Shown here piece after piece: positions 36,634 to 46,370 of a DNA stretch of 64,000 nucleotides. Numbering within the stretch: position 1 is the first letter of the stretch; each line of letters starts with the position of its first letter. The notes beneath the pieces are model-generated. The model had not been told where the DNA came from. It searched no databases and saw only the letters and a program-made list of their open reading frames with translations. Source of the stretch: Phormidium tanganyikae FI6-MK23 (lineage in GTDB: Bacteria; Cyanobacteriota; Cyanobacteriia; Leptolyngbyales; Leptolyngbyaceae); the NCBI GenBank assembly GCA_019359175.1, contig JAHHHU010000010.1, positions 113,867 through 177,866 of the forward strand, given 5' to 3'. The translations under genes were made by a program, and so were the position numbers.

Positions 36634-37866
36634 TTATCTCAAATCCGCAGCCGCTTGTGCGATCGTGCCTAACTGCAATCCGGGCGGATAGGTTCCTTCG
36701 TCCTTAATTTGCTTAATCGCCGCATCTGAAATTCTTAGGTTCATTTTAGCCGCGATCGCTTTGACAATATCGCCTCGATCGATCACACCCGAAACCGATT
36801 CAGCCGGAGATAACACCGTGACTCGCGCCAAATTCTGATTTTCTAATAATTGAATCACTTCTACGATCGAAGTCGATTCCTGCACCGTTGGCACTTCCGT
36901 CAGCGGATGCACGATTTCTAACAACGTCTTCGTTTCCCACTCGCTCCGCTCAATTCGCTGGAGATCTTCAGTATTCACCACGCCGCGATACCGCCCATTC
37001 GATGCCGCATAGTAAATCGAGGAGCGCGTTTCATTGATCAAATAATCATCCGCAAACTTCCGCAGCGTCATCTCCGCATCAATCACCCGGAAATCTCGCG
37101 TCATCGCATCTTCGGCTTTCACTTTCAGCATCGCTTCTTGTAGCTCAGTAATGCGATCGTAAGCACTCGCATTCTGTACCACAAACCAACCGATTAGCGC
37201 TCCCCATAGCCCGCCGCCATACGGCAATCCAAGCGTTCTAGTCACACCAAATACATCCGCCATCCCCCAAAGGATCGCAAACGTGCCGAGAAATCGTCCA
37301 ACTCTCGCAGCAATCCGAATCCCTTTGATCTGGCTGCCCGTAAGCTTCCACACGATCGCTTTTAAAACCTGTCCACCATCCAGCGGCAAGCCCGGAATCA
37401 TGTTAAACAACGCCAGCACGAGATTAAGTGCAGCGAGATCTCGAAACAGAACGTTGAGCGGCATTTCCGCATTTGGCATGAACATCGTCATCAGCGTCAG
37501 CAACAGAAATAAACTGAAGCTCACTGCTGGTCCTGCGATCGCAACTTGAAACGCTTTGCCTGGCGTTTTTGGTTCTTGTGCGATCGCGGCAATTCCCCCA
37601 AAGAAGAACAGCGTAATCGACTGTACCCGAATGCCTTGAACTTTTGCGACGAGGCTATGCCCCAATTCATGCAGCAGCACAGACGCGAAGAGCAACATCG
37701 CCATCGCAAAACCCGTTCCCCAAGCCACCGGAGTGCCCCAGTCAGGATAGCGAATCTGCCACCGCAGGGCATTACTCAGGGTGACGATCACGAGGATAAT
37801 GAACCAGGACGGGTCGATAAGCAATGGAATGCCAAAGAGTGACCCAACTCGCCAAGCAGATTGCAT
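36634..37866 (-). CDS. Site-2 protease family protein with two CBS domains
   Basis: 410 residues. The zinc site is LLHELGHSLVA near residue 66 (HExxH), and the second metal motif is PGLPLDGGQVLKAIVWK near 160-175 (Asp ligand). Together these mark an S2P/M50 intramembrane protease. About residues 245-385 form a tandem CBS pair (EDAMTRDFRVIDAEMTL and EIVHPLTEVPTVQESTSIVE), which often bind adenine nucleotides. The architecture is common in bacteria as Rip3-like proteases. It is transcribed just ahead of the PlsY/PEP-synthase fusion, with 11 bases between. Confidence 0.92.
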   Translation of the reverse strand: MQSAWRVGSLFGIPLLIDPSWFIILVIVTLSNALRWQIRYPDWGTPVAWGTGFAMAMLLFASVLLHELGHSLVAKVQGIRVQSITLFFFGGIAAIAQEPKTPGKAFQVAIAGPAVSFSLFLLLTLMTMFMPNAEMPLNVLFRDLAALNLVLALFNMIPGLPLDGGQVLKAIVWKLTGSQIKGIRIAARVGRFLGTFAILWGMADVFGVTRTLGLPYGGGLWGALIGWFVVQNASAYDRITELQEAMLKVKAEDAMTRDFRVIDAEMTLRKFADDYLINETRSSIYYAASNGRYRGVVNTEDLQRIERSEWETKTLLEIVHPLTEVPTVQESTSIVEVIQLLENQNLARVTVLSPAESVSGVIDRGDIVKAIAAKMNLRISDAAIKQIKDEGTYPPGLQLGTIAQAAADLR

Positions 37867-37969
37867 GAATGGTTTCCTAAAGCATCTATATTCAGCATAC
37901 GAGATGAGAAGGATGTGGGGTGGGCGAAATAACCCAACCTTTTAAAAGTTCAGACTGCCGCTAATCGGT

Positions 37970-40288
37970 CTAGTCGATCGAACTTACAGCCTCGTCAATC
38001 CCAAGAATCGCTCCATTTGCGCTGATTAGTGGCACTTCCGATCGAGGCGCGATCGATTCTTGAGCCAGAATCAGCGCATGGAATCCACCACAGAGCAATA
38101 AGCGATCGCCTGCTTGAATCTCAGAATTGTCTTGCGGAAATCGAATCAGCTTTCCATCGCGACGAATCGTTTGAACGCTGATGTTATACCGCTGCTGCAA
38201 ATCCAGTTCTACCAGCGTTTTGCCGATCAAAGGGCTTTCAGACGGCACTTGCAGCCATTGACAAGAAGAATTTGTAGAGGGAACAGCCGCTTCTCCTTTT
38301 GCCAGTTGGTTAAAGGCTGCAATCTCATCCGTTTCACCGACAATTAATAAGCGATCGCCCTGTTCTAATGTGGTTTGGCTATCTGGATAATCGATTTCCA
38401 TTCCGCCCGCGCGTCGAACTGCCATCACGGTTACGCCTGTTAAACGACGACTATCCGTTTCTTCGATCGACATTCCCAACAGCGGCGAATCTTCAGAGAG
38501 CGAATACCACCGACTATTCATTTCGTTCGCAGCGGCTTTCAACTCGCGCGAAATCTGTTCAGAAGGTTGATCAGGACGCAGTTCTAAATAATGAGAGTTA
38601 CGAATAAGCTGGACTTCACGCTGAACTGCGGGTGTGGGTAATCCCATCCCTGCCATCAAATGTGCAGACAATTCCAAACTGGTTTCAAATTCAGGTTGTA
38701 CGACTTCACGCGCACCGAGTTGATACAGCAATTCGATATCTTTATCTTTGTTAGCTCTGACGACCAGATCGAGATCTGGGGCAATTTCTAGCGATCGCTT
38801 GACGCACAATCGCGTACTCATTGCATCTGGAAGCGCGATCGCCATTCCTTGCGCTTGAGCAACTCCGGCTTTTTCCAGCACATACGAACTCGCAGCATTG
38901 CCGTAAATGTAGGGAATTCCGGCTTCTCGGACTTTTTGAATTTGGCTCTCAGATTGATCAATCACGAGAACAGGATAATTGCGATCGCGCAAAAGTCGCA
39001 CAATATTTCGCCCGATTCGCCCGTATCCACAGACGATCACATGATTTTGAATCGGCAGATCTTCAGAAATCTCTAACGCTTCATCGGATTGTTCTAAATA
39101 TTTCGCCAGCCAGGGAATCGTTTCACCCCAAGCGAACAGTTTTGGTACAAGTCGCAGCACAAACGGGGTTAGCACCAGAGTCACCGCCGTTGTTCCCAAA
39201 ATCAGCAGGTAAACTCGACGGGAAACGATTCCTAAAGTCTGTCCCTCACTGGCTAAGACAAACGAAAATTCTCCGATCTGTGCCAGTCCTAATCCAGCAA
39301 TCAAAGCTGTTTTCAAGGGATAGCGGAAGATCCGAACGAGCGGCGTAATGATCAGAAATTTGCCGATAAAGACAAGCGCGACCAAACCCAGAATCAATTC
39401 GAGATTGTCCCAAAGAAACAGGGGATCGATCAACATCCCGATCGAGGCAAAGAACAGCGATGCAAAAATATCGCGCAGCGGTTCTACGTAAGTCAGCGTT
39501 TGATCCGCGTACTCTGCTTCTGAGATCATTAATCCTGCGACGAATGCTCCCATCTCGATCGATAATCCCAAATGCTCAGTCAGCAGCGCGATCCCCAAAC
39601 ACAACGCTACAACACCGAGCAGAAATAATTCGCGGCTCTCAGTTTTCGCAAGCAGTCTCAACAGCGACGGGATCACCCAAATTCCAGCGGCTATGGCTCC
39701 GAGGGCAAACAGTCCCGTTTGAATCAGCGCCCACCCGATCGCAAGTCCGATCTCTTCCACCGGACGATCCAAAGCAGGCAACACCGCCAACATCAACCCC
39801 AATGCCAAATCCTGAACAACCAGAATTCCTAGCATCACTTGCCCGTGTGGAGTGCCCGTTTCGTTCCGCTCCATCAAGCACTTGAGAACCACAGCAGTCG
39901 AAGACAGCGACAAAATCGCCCCTAGAAAAACCCCTTGGGACGGTGATGACACCCAACCCGTTGTGAGCGAAATTAACGTCGTCACCAGAATCGTGAGCGC
40001 AATTTGCAGCCCACCACCGCCCAGACTGATTACCTTAACTTTTTTAAGCTCAGAAAAAGAAAATTCAACTCCAAGCGCAAACAGCAAGAACGCCACCCCA
40101 AACTGAGCCAGCGTTTCGACCTGCACTAATTCTTTGATTAACCCCAGTCCAGTCGGGCCCACAATTACACCTGCCGCCAGATATCCCAGCAGTACAGGCT
40201 GTTTCAGCAGCGCCGCGACCAGTCCACCCGCCGCTGCCGCCGCCAAAACCGAAACCAGATCAACAATTAACCGAAAGTCTTCTTGCAC
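37970..40288 (-). CDS. CPA2 cation:proton antiporter with RCK-N and tandem RCK-C domains
   Basis: 772 residues. About 12 helices (residues 7-385) include GYLAAGVIVGPTGLGLI, LGVEFSFSELKKVK, FLGAILSLSSTAVVLKCL and LAQIGEFSFVLASEGQ, as in KefB/KefC. The RCK-N NAD fold is HVIVCGYGRIGRNIVRLLRD near 417. Two RCK-C modules follow at about 570-665 and 670-760 (DRLLIVGETDEIAAFN, DRLLLCGGFHALI). It probably exports K+ or Na+ under nucleotide control. It lies 103 bases upstream of the site-2 protease gene and may be a separate unit. Confidence 0.92.
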   Translation of the reverse strand: MQEDFRLIVDLVSVLAAAAAGGLVAALLKQPVLLGYLAAGVIVGPTGLGLIKELVQVETLAQFGVAFLLFALGVEFSFSELKKVKVISLGGGGLQIALTILVTTLISLTTGWVSSPSQGVFLGAILSLSSTAVVLKCLMERNETGTPHGQVMLGILVVQDLALGLMLAVLPALDRPVEEIGLAIGWALIQTGLFALGAIAAGIWVIPSLLRLLAKTESRELFLLGVVALCLGIALLTEHLGLSIEMGAFVAGLMISEAEYADQTLTYVEPLRDIFASLFFASIGMLIDPLFLWDNLELILGLVALVFIGKFLIITPLVRIFRYPLKTALIAGLGLAQIGEFSFVLASEGQTLGIVSRRVYLLILGTTAVTLVLTPFVLRLVPKLFAWGETIPWLAKYLEQSDEALEISEDLPIQNHVIVCGYGRIGRNIVRLLRDRNYPVLVIDQSESQIQKVREAGIPYIYGNAASSYVLEKAGVAQAQGMAIALPDAMSTRLCVKRSLEIAPDLDLVVRANKDKDIELLYQLGAREVVQPEFETSLELSAHLMAGMGLPTPAVQREVQLIRNSHYLELRPDQPSEQISRELKAAANEMNSRWYSLSEDSPLLGMSIEETDSRRLTGVTVMAVRRAGGMEIDYPDSQTTLEQGDRLLIVGETDEIAAFNQLAKGEAAVPSTNSSCQWLQVPSESPLIGKTLVELDLQQRYNISVQTIRRDGKLIRFPQDNSEIQAGDRLLLCGGFHALILAQESIAPRSEVPLISANGAILGIDEAVSSID

Positions 40289-40528
40289 GGAATTCTATAA
40301 TTATTAGAAAATTATTACAGTGTATTAACATCACTTTACAAGGAATAAGGAAACTTCGGGAAGAACCGAATCCGCGAATCCGTGTGTATGACTGCACAAT
40401 GCAGTTGATACGGTAATCTAGAAGGAGAAGCGACTTAAGATTTAGGTCAATTACCGTGTTAAGCGGTGTTTCAATGGCTGAAGATTGCGATCGCTTTGCT
40501 TCATGCCAGTCCTGAGAGTGCTAATCCA

Positions 40529-41698
40529 ATGACGATGCAGGCACACCCTAACCTGATCTCTGACCCCAAAGTGCCACTTCAGATCTTGCTGTTCGTCGAT
40601 CAGCGTCCAGCATCGCGAGAACAAATCCGCCAAATTCGCGATTTCTTGAAAGATCGAAGTGCCGAATGTCCGTTTGAGCTTGAAGTGATTGACGTGGGTG
40701 AACAGCCGTATCTCGCTGAACATTTCCGCCTGATTGCGACCCCGACGCTGATCAAACTCCACCCAGATCCACGCCAAACGCTGACAGGAAGCGATCTGAT
40801 CGTTCAACTCAAAAACTGGTGGCCCCGCTGGCAGCGATCGGTCGAAGAATTTCTTGCCAACACTTCTCCACTTTCAGAAACTCCCGACTCTTCTAATGTT
40901 GCGTCGATTGGGTATTCCACCGAGGTAATCAAGCTTACTGATGAAGTCTTCCGCCTGCAACGCGAAAATGAAAACTTCCAGGCGCAGCTTCATTTCAAAG
41001 ATCAAATTATCTCAATGCTGGCGCACGATCTCCGCAATCCCTTGACCGCCGCTTCGATCGCGATCGAAACACTGGAAATCGCTCACAAACAAGCAGACGG
41101 GCAACCTTCGCGCCTCACGCCACAAATGACCTCGAATTTGCTCAAACACGGTCGAACGCAAATTCGGACAATCGATCGGATGATTACGGACATTTTGCAA
41201 GCTGCTAGAGGGACTAGCTCTGAACTGCACATTCAGCCAGAAAAGCTGGAATTGGGTGCGCTGTGCCAGGATGTAATGGTGGACTTGCGCGATCGAATGC
41301 AGTCGAAGCAGCAACAAATCGAAGCGGATATTCCTTCAGATTTACCGATCGTCTACGCCGATGCGAAACGGATTCGGCAAGTGATGATGAATATTTTGGA
41401 TAACGCGATTAAGTACACCCCGACGGGCGGAACGATTCAGATTTCGATTTTGCATCGAACAGCGCAAAAAGTTCAGGTGAGCGTCTGTGATAACGGCCCC
41501 GGCGTTCCGCCGGAGAACCGCGATCGGATTTTTGAAGATCACTACCGGTTGCAGCGGGACAAAGCGCAGGAAGGTTACGGAATCGGCTTATCGTTGTGCC
41601 AGCGCATCATTCGGGCGCATTACGGACAGATTTGGGTCGATTCGATCGCGAATCAAGGAAGCTGTTTTCACTTCACACTCCCAGTTTTCCGCTCCTAA
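40529..41698 (+). CDS. sasA: SasA adaptive-response sensory histidine kinase
   Basis: About 389 residues. Residues 12-105 are a KaiB-like thioredoxin sensor ([48 protein letters not shown]), which binds KaiC. The kinase core has the H-box [16 protein letters not shown] (His about 166), N-box [12 protein letters not shown]1 box [16 protein letters not shown] and G2 box [18 protein letters not shown]. SasA relays circadian KaiC state to RpaA. ATG 40529 (MTMQAHPN) or 40535 fit; an upstream in-frame ATG adds a leader not in SasA. kaiABC are not in the window. Confidence 0.95.
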   Translation: MTMQAHPNLISDPKVPLQILLFVDQRPASREQIRQIRDFLKDRSAECPFELEVIDVGEQPYLAEHFRLIATPTLIKLHPDPRQTLTGSDLIVQLKNWWPRWQRSVEEFLANTSPLSETPDSSNVASIGYSTEVIKLTDEVFRLQRENENFQAQLHFKDQIISMLAHDLRNPLTAASIAIETLEIAHKQADGQPSRLTPQMTSNLLKHGRTQIRTIDRMITDILQAARGTSSELHIQPEKLELGALCQDVMVDLRDRMQSKQQQIEADIPSDLPIVYADAKRIRQVMMNILDNAIKYTPTGGTIQISILHRTAQKVQVSVCDNGPGVPPENRDRIFEDHYRLQRDKAQEGYGIGLSLCQRIIRAHYGQIWVDSIANQGSCFHFTLPVFRS

Positions 41699-42693
41699 TT
41701 CTCGCCTTTTGCGGGGACTACTGAGACTTCCGTAGTTGTACTGAACGTAGAATTCCCGTCATTCTCAGCTTTATTGAAATGAATCGGTTCAAAGCTTGAT
41801 GAGTTCAGCTTTTAGAGCTTCGATCGCTGATCAAAATTGAGATTTGATGGAAGCTTTCGGAAAGGAATCTAATTGCTGAAAAACCGTTCTCTCGCTACAC
41901 AAAATCTTTAAACTCATATTTCAGCCAATCGGATATGCGGAGGTGTTTGAAACATTTTCTGATGAATTCCTCTTGATAATTTCCGTATTTATTTTAGTTA
42001 TAAAAGATACATAACAATCAAGCTTCTACTGAGTAGGCTTTTTTCTAATAGCAATCAATTAAAAGGATTGAATTAGGCAACAAGCTGGAAAAAGCGTTTT
42101 ACTCTCAAACTCTATCGATCCCATCGCGGCGAAGTCTGGACAATCAGAACGGATGATTAATGTCTCCGTATCGCTCTAACTCAATGTGTTTTCAATTACA
42201 AAAGAAATGAGAAGCCTCATAGATCGAAGCATTGGTGGTTCAATTCAAAGAATACTTCATCAACTCATCACATATGAAAATGAGAATAGAATCCAATTAC
42301 AACTTCGCCTTCGTAGTTCTGGACTCCTCGCCCTAAAGTATTTGGAAAAACTGGTGTTATTACGGTACTAATTCCAAAATCACTCCTTTATAAATGAGCA
42401 TAAGCGCAAGTTGTGAACGGCGAAAAACTTCAGTCTGATTCCACAACAATGCTGCGATATTTTATGTATTTGATTCAGCAATCTAGCTGATCTGACTCAC
42501 TTCCTAAAAATGTTAGGTTCGAGCAGCAAAGAGTATCTTCTCTAATTTTTGCTCGATCGCTCATCAGAGCAACCTATCTGGGTGAATGTCAAGGGTGCAT
42601 TAAATGGTTTTCGATACTTTCGTGGCATTCTGCCATCGTTAAGTCCAGCCTGAAACACAATCCACTATCCGCGTCATGGGACTGCTTGCGTAA
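41699..42693. other. AT-richer spacer of 1 kb with no supported gene
   Basis: Between sasA and the small regulator gene. The sequence is visibly richer in A and T than flanking genes, with GATCG motifs mainly at its edges. A 54-codon frame starting ATG at 42207 has no recognisable motif. Possible promoters for the downstream gene must be here, but no site stands out. No tRNA or repeat was recognised. Confidence 0.5.
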
Positions 42694-42966
42694 ATGAATT
42701 ACGATCCTCTAGAGTACAAAGTCACGCATCCCGAAGTCGGGGTTTACGAGTGTGAGGTTCGCCTGAAATTCAGGCTGGTCGAAGAGAAGGGTGCATTGAG
42801 CAATCCAGAGCAACTGCTGGAACTTTTGCTAGATGCTTACTCCTGTGGTGCAGACGAGTATTTGGAACCCGTTGAGACTCATGTGAGAGCGGAAGAAATT
42901 TCCGAATTTGCGGCTTCTCCCCAAATGCGTCGTCAGTTGATTCGTCTCCGCAATTCAAAAGAATAA
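42694..42966 (+). CDS. Npun_R1517-like small regulator
   Basis: 90 residues. The order VGVYECEVRLKFRLVEEKGA, LLELLLDAYSCGADEYLE, and SPQMRRQLIRLRN at the C-terminus resembles the small cyanobacterial Npun_R1517 family, named for a heterocyst-differentiation regulator. The family also occurs in non-heterocystous species, so it does not by itself imply heterocysts. It has its own terminator (42996-43024) and a long upstream spacer. No DNA-binding motif is obvious. Confidence 0.6.
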   Translation: MNYDPLEYKVTHPEVGVYECEVRLKFRLVEEKGALSNPEQLLELLLDAYSCGADEYLEPVETHVRAEEISEFAASPQMRRQLIRLRNSKE

Positions 42967-42995
42967 AAGCTCATAAAAAAATGAATATTCAGCAG

Positions 42996-43024
42996 AAGGA
43001 GCCGATGATTTGGCTCCTTTTTTG
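42996..43024 (+). terminator. Rho-independent terminator
   Basis: Stem AAGGAGCC (42996-43003) with GGCTCCTT (43012-43019), 8-base loop, then a T-run through 43023. It ends the transcript of the small Npun_R1517-like gene before tldD. Confidence 0.8.
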
Positions 43025-43076
43025 CAGGGCGCGTCGAATGATCGCACAATGAACAAAGTGATCTTTGAAAACGCAC

Positions 43077-44480
43077 ATGAATTCAGCATTATCCGATGCC
43101 AAAAACTTAATCTCCGATTTGATCAGCCGATATCGGCATCGCGTCGATTACTTAGCGATTCGGCTCGAAGCGGCAGAGGGCACCGATATTTTGCTGCGGG
43201 GTCACAAAATTGAGACGTTGAGCGAAGGAATCTCGATCGGGGGGCAAGTCCGAGCTTGCTACAAAGGCGGATGGGGCTTTTCTAGCTTTAATCAGCTATC
43301 AAGTTTGAAAGCGCGAGTTGAAGATGCGATCGCGGCGGCAAGATTAGTTGGAACTGATGAAACCGTTCTGGCTCCCGTTGCGCCGATTCAGGATCAGCGA
43401 TCGCTTCTACTCACCGGGAGCGATCCGCGCCAGATTTCGCTAGCTCAAAAGAAAGCGCTTTGTCAGCATTACGGGGAGATTCTGCGCGGCGTTGATCCTC
43501 GGATCGCTACAATCTCGGTTCGATACGGGGATAGCGCTCAACGAATGATTTTGGCGACTTCGGACGGCAGTTTGATCGAGCAGTCTTGGGTTGATTTGGA
43601 GATGCGATTTGCTGCGACTGCCCGCGACGGGGAAACGGTGCAGACCGGACGGGAAACAGTGGGATCGCGCAAGGCTTACGAAGATTTATTGGGACTCGAT
43701 CGACAAGTCCAAGAGGCGGCACAGCGGGCAGTTAATTCTCTCGCACTTCCGCCCGTTAAAGGAAATGCCTACACGGTTGTGATCGATCCAATTTTGTCGG
43801 GATTGTTTGTGCATGAGGCATTCGGGCATTTGTCGGAAGCGGATATGGCGTATGAAAATCCCGATATTTTGGAGGTGATGAGTCTTGGACGGCGGTTTGG
43901 CTCGCCGGAGTTGCAGATCTACGATGGAGCCGCCCTAGAAGGTCATCGCGGCAGCTATTTCTATGATGATGAAGGCGTTCCCGCAACCACGACGCAATTG
44001 ATCAAAGATGGCGTTTTAGTCGGACGATTACATTCACGAGAAACGGCAGGCAAATTAGAAGAAGCACCAACCGGAAATGCTCGCTGTTTGAACTACCACT
44101 ATCCGCCGATCGTGCGAATGACGAATACATGGATCGAGCGCGGCAAAACGCCTGTGGAGGATCTGTTCCAAGATATTCAAGAAGGAGTCTATGCGCGTAA
44201 CTGGATCGAGGGCATGACCAACGGGGAAATGTTCACCTTTACAGCGGGTGAGGCGTGGATGATTCGGAATGGGGAAGTGGCGGAACCTGTGCGGGATGTG
44301 ACGCTTTCGGGCAATGCGTTCAAAACGCTAGCGGACATTGAAGCGATCGGGGATGATTTCTTCTGGGATGAGTCGGGCGGTTGCGGCAAAGGTGGACAGA
44401 GCGGATTAGCTGTGGGATGCGGCGGCCCGAGTTTGAGAATTCGGGATGTGGTTGTCGGTGGAGAAGCGATCGACGATTAA
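43077..44480 (+). CDS. tldD: TldD metalloprotease subunit
   Basis: About 467 residues of the TldD/PmbA family. TldD and PmbA (TldE) form a heterodimeric protease; the zinc site in TldD is the HExxxH motif FVHEAFGHLSEAD at about residue 246, seen here, and a later Cys is in the GNARCLNYHYPP region. Other blocks are AEGTDILLRGHKIETLS and IEGMTNGEMFTFTAGEAW. ATG 43077 is preferred to a TTG four codons earlier. A PmbA partner is not adjacent. Confidence 0.93.
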   Translation: MNSALSDAKNLISDLISRYRHRVDYLAIRLEAAEGTDILLRGHKIETLSEGISIGGQVRACYKGGWGFSSFNQLSSLKARVEDAIAAARLVGTDETVLAPVAPIQDQRSLLLTGSDPRQISLAQKKALCQHYGEILRGVDPRIATISVRYGDSAQRMILATSDGSLIEQSWVDLEMRFAATARDGETVQTGRETVGSRKAYEDLLGLDRQVQEAAQRAVNSLALPPVKGNAYTVVIDPILSGLFVHEAFGHLSEADMAYENPDILEVMSLGRRFGSPELQIYDGAALEGHRGSYFYDDEGVPATTTQLIKDGVLVGRLHSRETAGKLEEAPTGNARCLNYHYPPIVRMTNTWIERGKTPVEDLFQDIQEGVYARNWIEGMTNGEMFTFTAGEAWMIRNGEVAEPVRDVTLSGNAFKTLADIEAIGDDFFWDESGGCGKGGQSGLAVGCGGPSLRIRDVVVGGEAIDD

Positions 44481-44507
44481 GCGAAGATAGTCGGCTGAAA
44501 ACACCTT

Positions 44508-45767
44508 CTACATCAATCCAGTTCCCTGAACAATGTGTTTCACCGTAGTCAATGTCTCCAGCCCAATCAATCCGCGTCGATGCCCCTTCTGATTCGACAT
44601 TCCCAAGAAGATCGCATCGCCTCGCTTCGGATTGCGATAAAACCGAGGTGACGCATTGATATACGTTGAAGCACTATTCACCCCCAAAGCGAACTGCCGA
44701 CTTTCTTGGTACGACTCGCTCACCAGACAATCCGCATGACCGCTACTGTAATGATTGATCCAATCGATCGCACTTGCCAAACCATCGACCATCCGAAAAC
44801 TAATAATTCGATCGAGATACGCCTGACTCCATTCAGAATCCTCAACGGGTCGAATTCCTGGAAATTCCGAAGCTAACGTGATATCTCCTCGAATCTGAAA
44901 TCCTTTCTCACGCAAACTGTCCCACAGCATCACCAGCGATGAAGGATTTTGCTGTCGGTGAATCAGAACTTTTTCGATCGCATTCACTGGATCAGGTTCG
45001 CTCAAATGACTATCGATAATCATCGATCGCACCATTTCCAAACTTCCCGAAGGCGACCAGTAGAGATAGCAATTTCCCATTGCCGATCGCAGAACAGGCG
45101 CGGTTGCTTGCCTCACTACTTGCTGAACTAAACTCGGTCGCCCGTAGGGAATCACTAGGTTTAGATATCGATCTTGAATGATCAAATCTCGAATCGGAGC
45201 GCCTTCTGCCGGAAGAAGCTGCACGCTTTCGATCGGTAAGCCTTCATCTTCTAACGCCTGCTGCAACGTTTCTGCGATCGCGCTATTCGAGTGAGTCGCC
45301 TCGTTACTGCCTTTGAGAATCAGACAGTTTGCCGTTTTGATACACAATCCAGCCGCGATCGCGCTCAACTCTGGAAATGCTTCGTAAATCAACGCGATCA
45401 CACCGAGCGGCATCAACTGCGAGTAAGTCTGAGCGCGATCGGTTTGAAAATTCGCAGGCATGACTCGCCCGATCGGATCAGGCAGTTCACTCAATCGATT
45501 GAGAATCTGCACCGCATTCTGAATTCGTTCTGGGGTCAGTTTTAGCCATTCCAGCAGCAACTCCGAAATTGCCATCTCGCGGCTAATTTCGAGGTCAAGC
45601 GTATTCGCTTCGAGAATGTCATTTTGGCGACGACACAACGCCTGCGCCATTGCTGCAACCGCCCGACTCCGATCCACGCCACTCGTCGCCGCCAACATCA
45701 GAGAAGTCGTGTGAGCGGCGCGTAGGGCTGAAATTGGGTCAAATGCCCCCAAATTATCCGTCGTCAT
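44508..45767 (-). CDS. Gamma-glutamyl phosphate reductase paralogue lacking the catalytic Cys
   Basis: 419 residues of the ProA fold (LEANTLDLEISREM, LMPLGVIALIYEAFPELSA, CIKTANCLILKGSNEA, VNSASTYINASPRF, QKGHRRGLIGLETLTTVKHI). In true ProA the thiohemiacetal cysteine lies in RPSTCNTVETLLV-like sequence. Here the aligned site reads PDPVNAIEKVLIH, with Val261 (codon GTG, 44985-44987) in place of Cys. The substrate-site YEARPN is YEAFPE. It may be inactive as a reductase or have another role. Many cyanobacteria have two proA genes, and this may be the divergent one. The zinc-ribbon membrane gene is 4 bases upstream in the same operon. Confidence 0.8.
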   Translation of the reverse strand: MTTDNLGAFDPISALRAAHTTSLMLAATSGVDRSRAVAAMAQALCRRQNDILEANTLDLEISREMAISELLLEWLKLTPERIQNAVQILNRLSELPDPIGRVMPANFQTDRAQTYSQLMPLGVIALIYEAFPELSAIAAGLCIKTANCLILKGSNEATHSNSAIAETLQQALEDEGLPIESVQLLPAEGAPIRDLIIQDRYLNLVIPYGRPSLVQQVVRQATAPVLRSAMGNCYLYWSPSGSLEMVRSMIIDSHLSEPDPVNAIEKVLIHRQQNPSSLVMLWDSLREKGFQIRGDITLASEFPGIRPVEDSEWSQAYLDRIISFRMVDGLASAIDWINHYSSGHADCLVSESYQESRQFALGVNSASTYINASPRFYRNPKRGDAIFLGMSNQKGHRRGLIGLETLTTVKHIVQGTGLM

Positions 45768-45771
45768 TGGG

Positions 45772-46179
45772 CTACCGCCGATAGGCTAACCAAACCATGA
45801 GCGCGGGCAGCACGGCTAACACCAGTGCCACGATCGCCCACAACATAATACTGGTTCCGGACGGTGAATGGAGTGCAACAGGTAGCCAAATGCTCAATAG
45901 AACGAGCAAAATACCGAGAGCCAAGGGCAGATAGCTATCGCCCAATCCCGGCTGCACAATGTTCCACTGATGTCCTGTCCAACGCCAAGATCGCTTATAC
46001 GGGTAGCTGGTGGCTAACTGTTCGATCACGCAGCCGTTTTCTTCGACCACAAAAATCTGCTGACAGCGATTGCAGCCAAACGCTTCGGTGAGCGCGATCG
46101 GGACGAGGCGACCGCGACGACGGCACGGGCAAGGATAATCCGTACCTAAATCTATCTTGTGATGCTTCTGGGTATGCAC
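45772..46179 (-). CDS. Small membrane protein with zinc-ribbon-like N-terminus
   Basis: 135 residues. The N-terminal half has YPCPCRRRGRLVPIALTEAF, then GCNRCQQIF, a four-cysteine arrangement likely to bind zinc. The C-terminal half has two hydrophobic helices (LPLALGILLVLLSIWLPVAL and IMLWAIVALVLAVLPALMVW). I recognise it as a cyanobacterial protein but not its function. The stop lies 4 bases before the ProA-paralogue start, so the two are co-transcribed, hinting at a shared role. Confidence 0.75.
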   Translation of the reverse strand: MHTQKHHKIDLGTDYPCPCRRRGRLVPIALTEAFGCNRCQQIFVVEENGCVIEQLATSYPYKRSWRWTGHQWNIVQPGLGDSYLPLALGILLVLLSIWLPVALHSPSGTSIMLWAIVALVLAVLPALMVWLAYRR

Positions 46180-46370
46180 AAGCGGAAGTGTGTTGAATCA
46201 GGGTTGATATCGTTGCAGCGGGATTTGTCTCCACAGCACCCAGGTCACGTTTAGAATGAATTTCTGAAGTGACTATGCTAGAAATTCTATCACTCTCAAT
46301 CTGGAGACTCAGCCCCCTTAAGATTCAGTTGTGATTTGTTTGTAACATTTGGATACATTGAGCGTTTTCT

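Noticed and set aside
42186..42371. Small open frame in the long spacer
   Set aside because: No recognisable motif, no clear ribosome site, and composition unlike neighbouring genes; not enough to call a gene.
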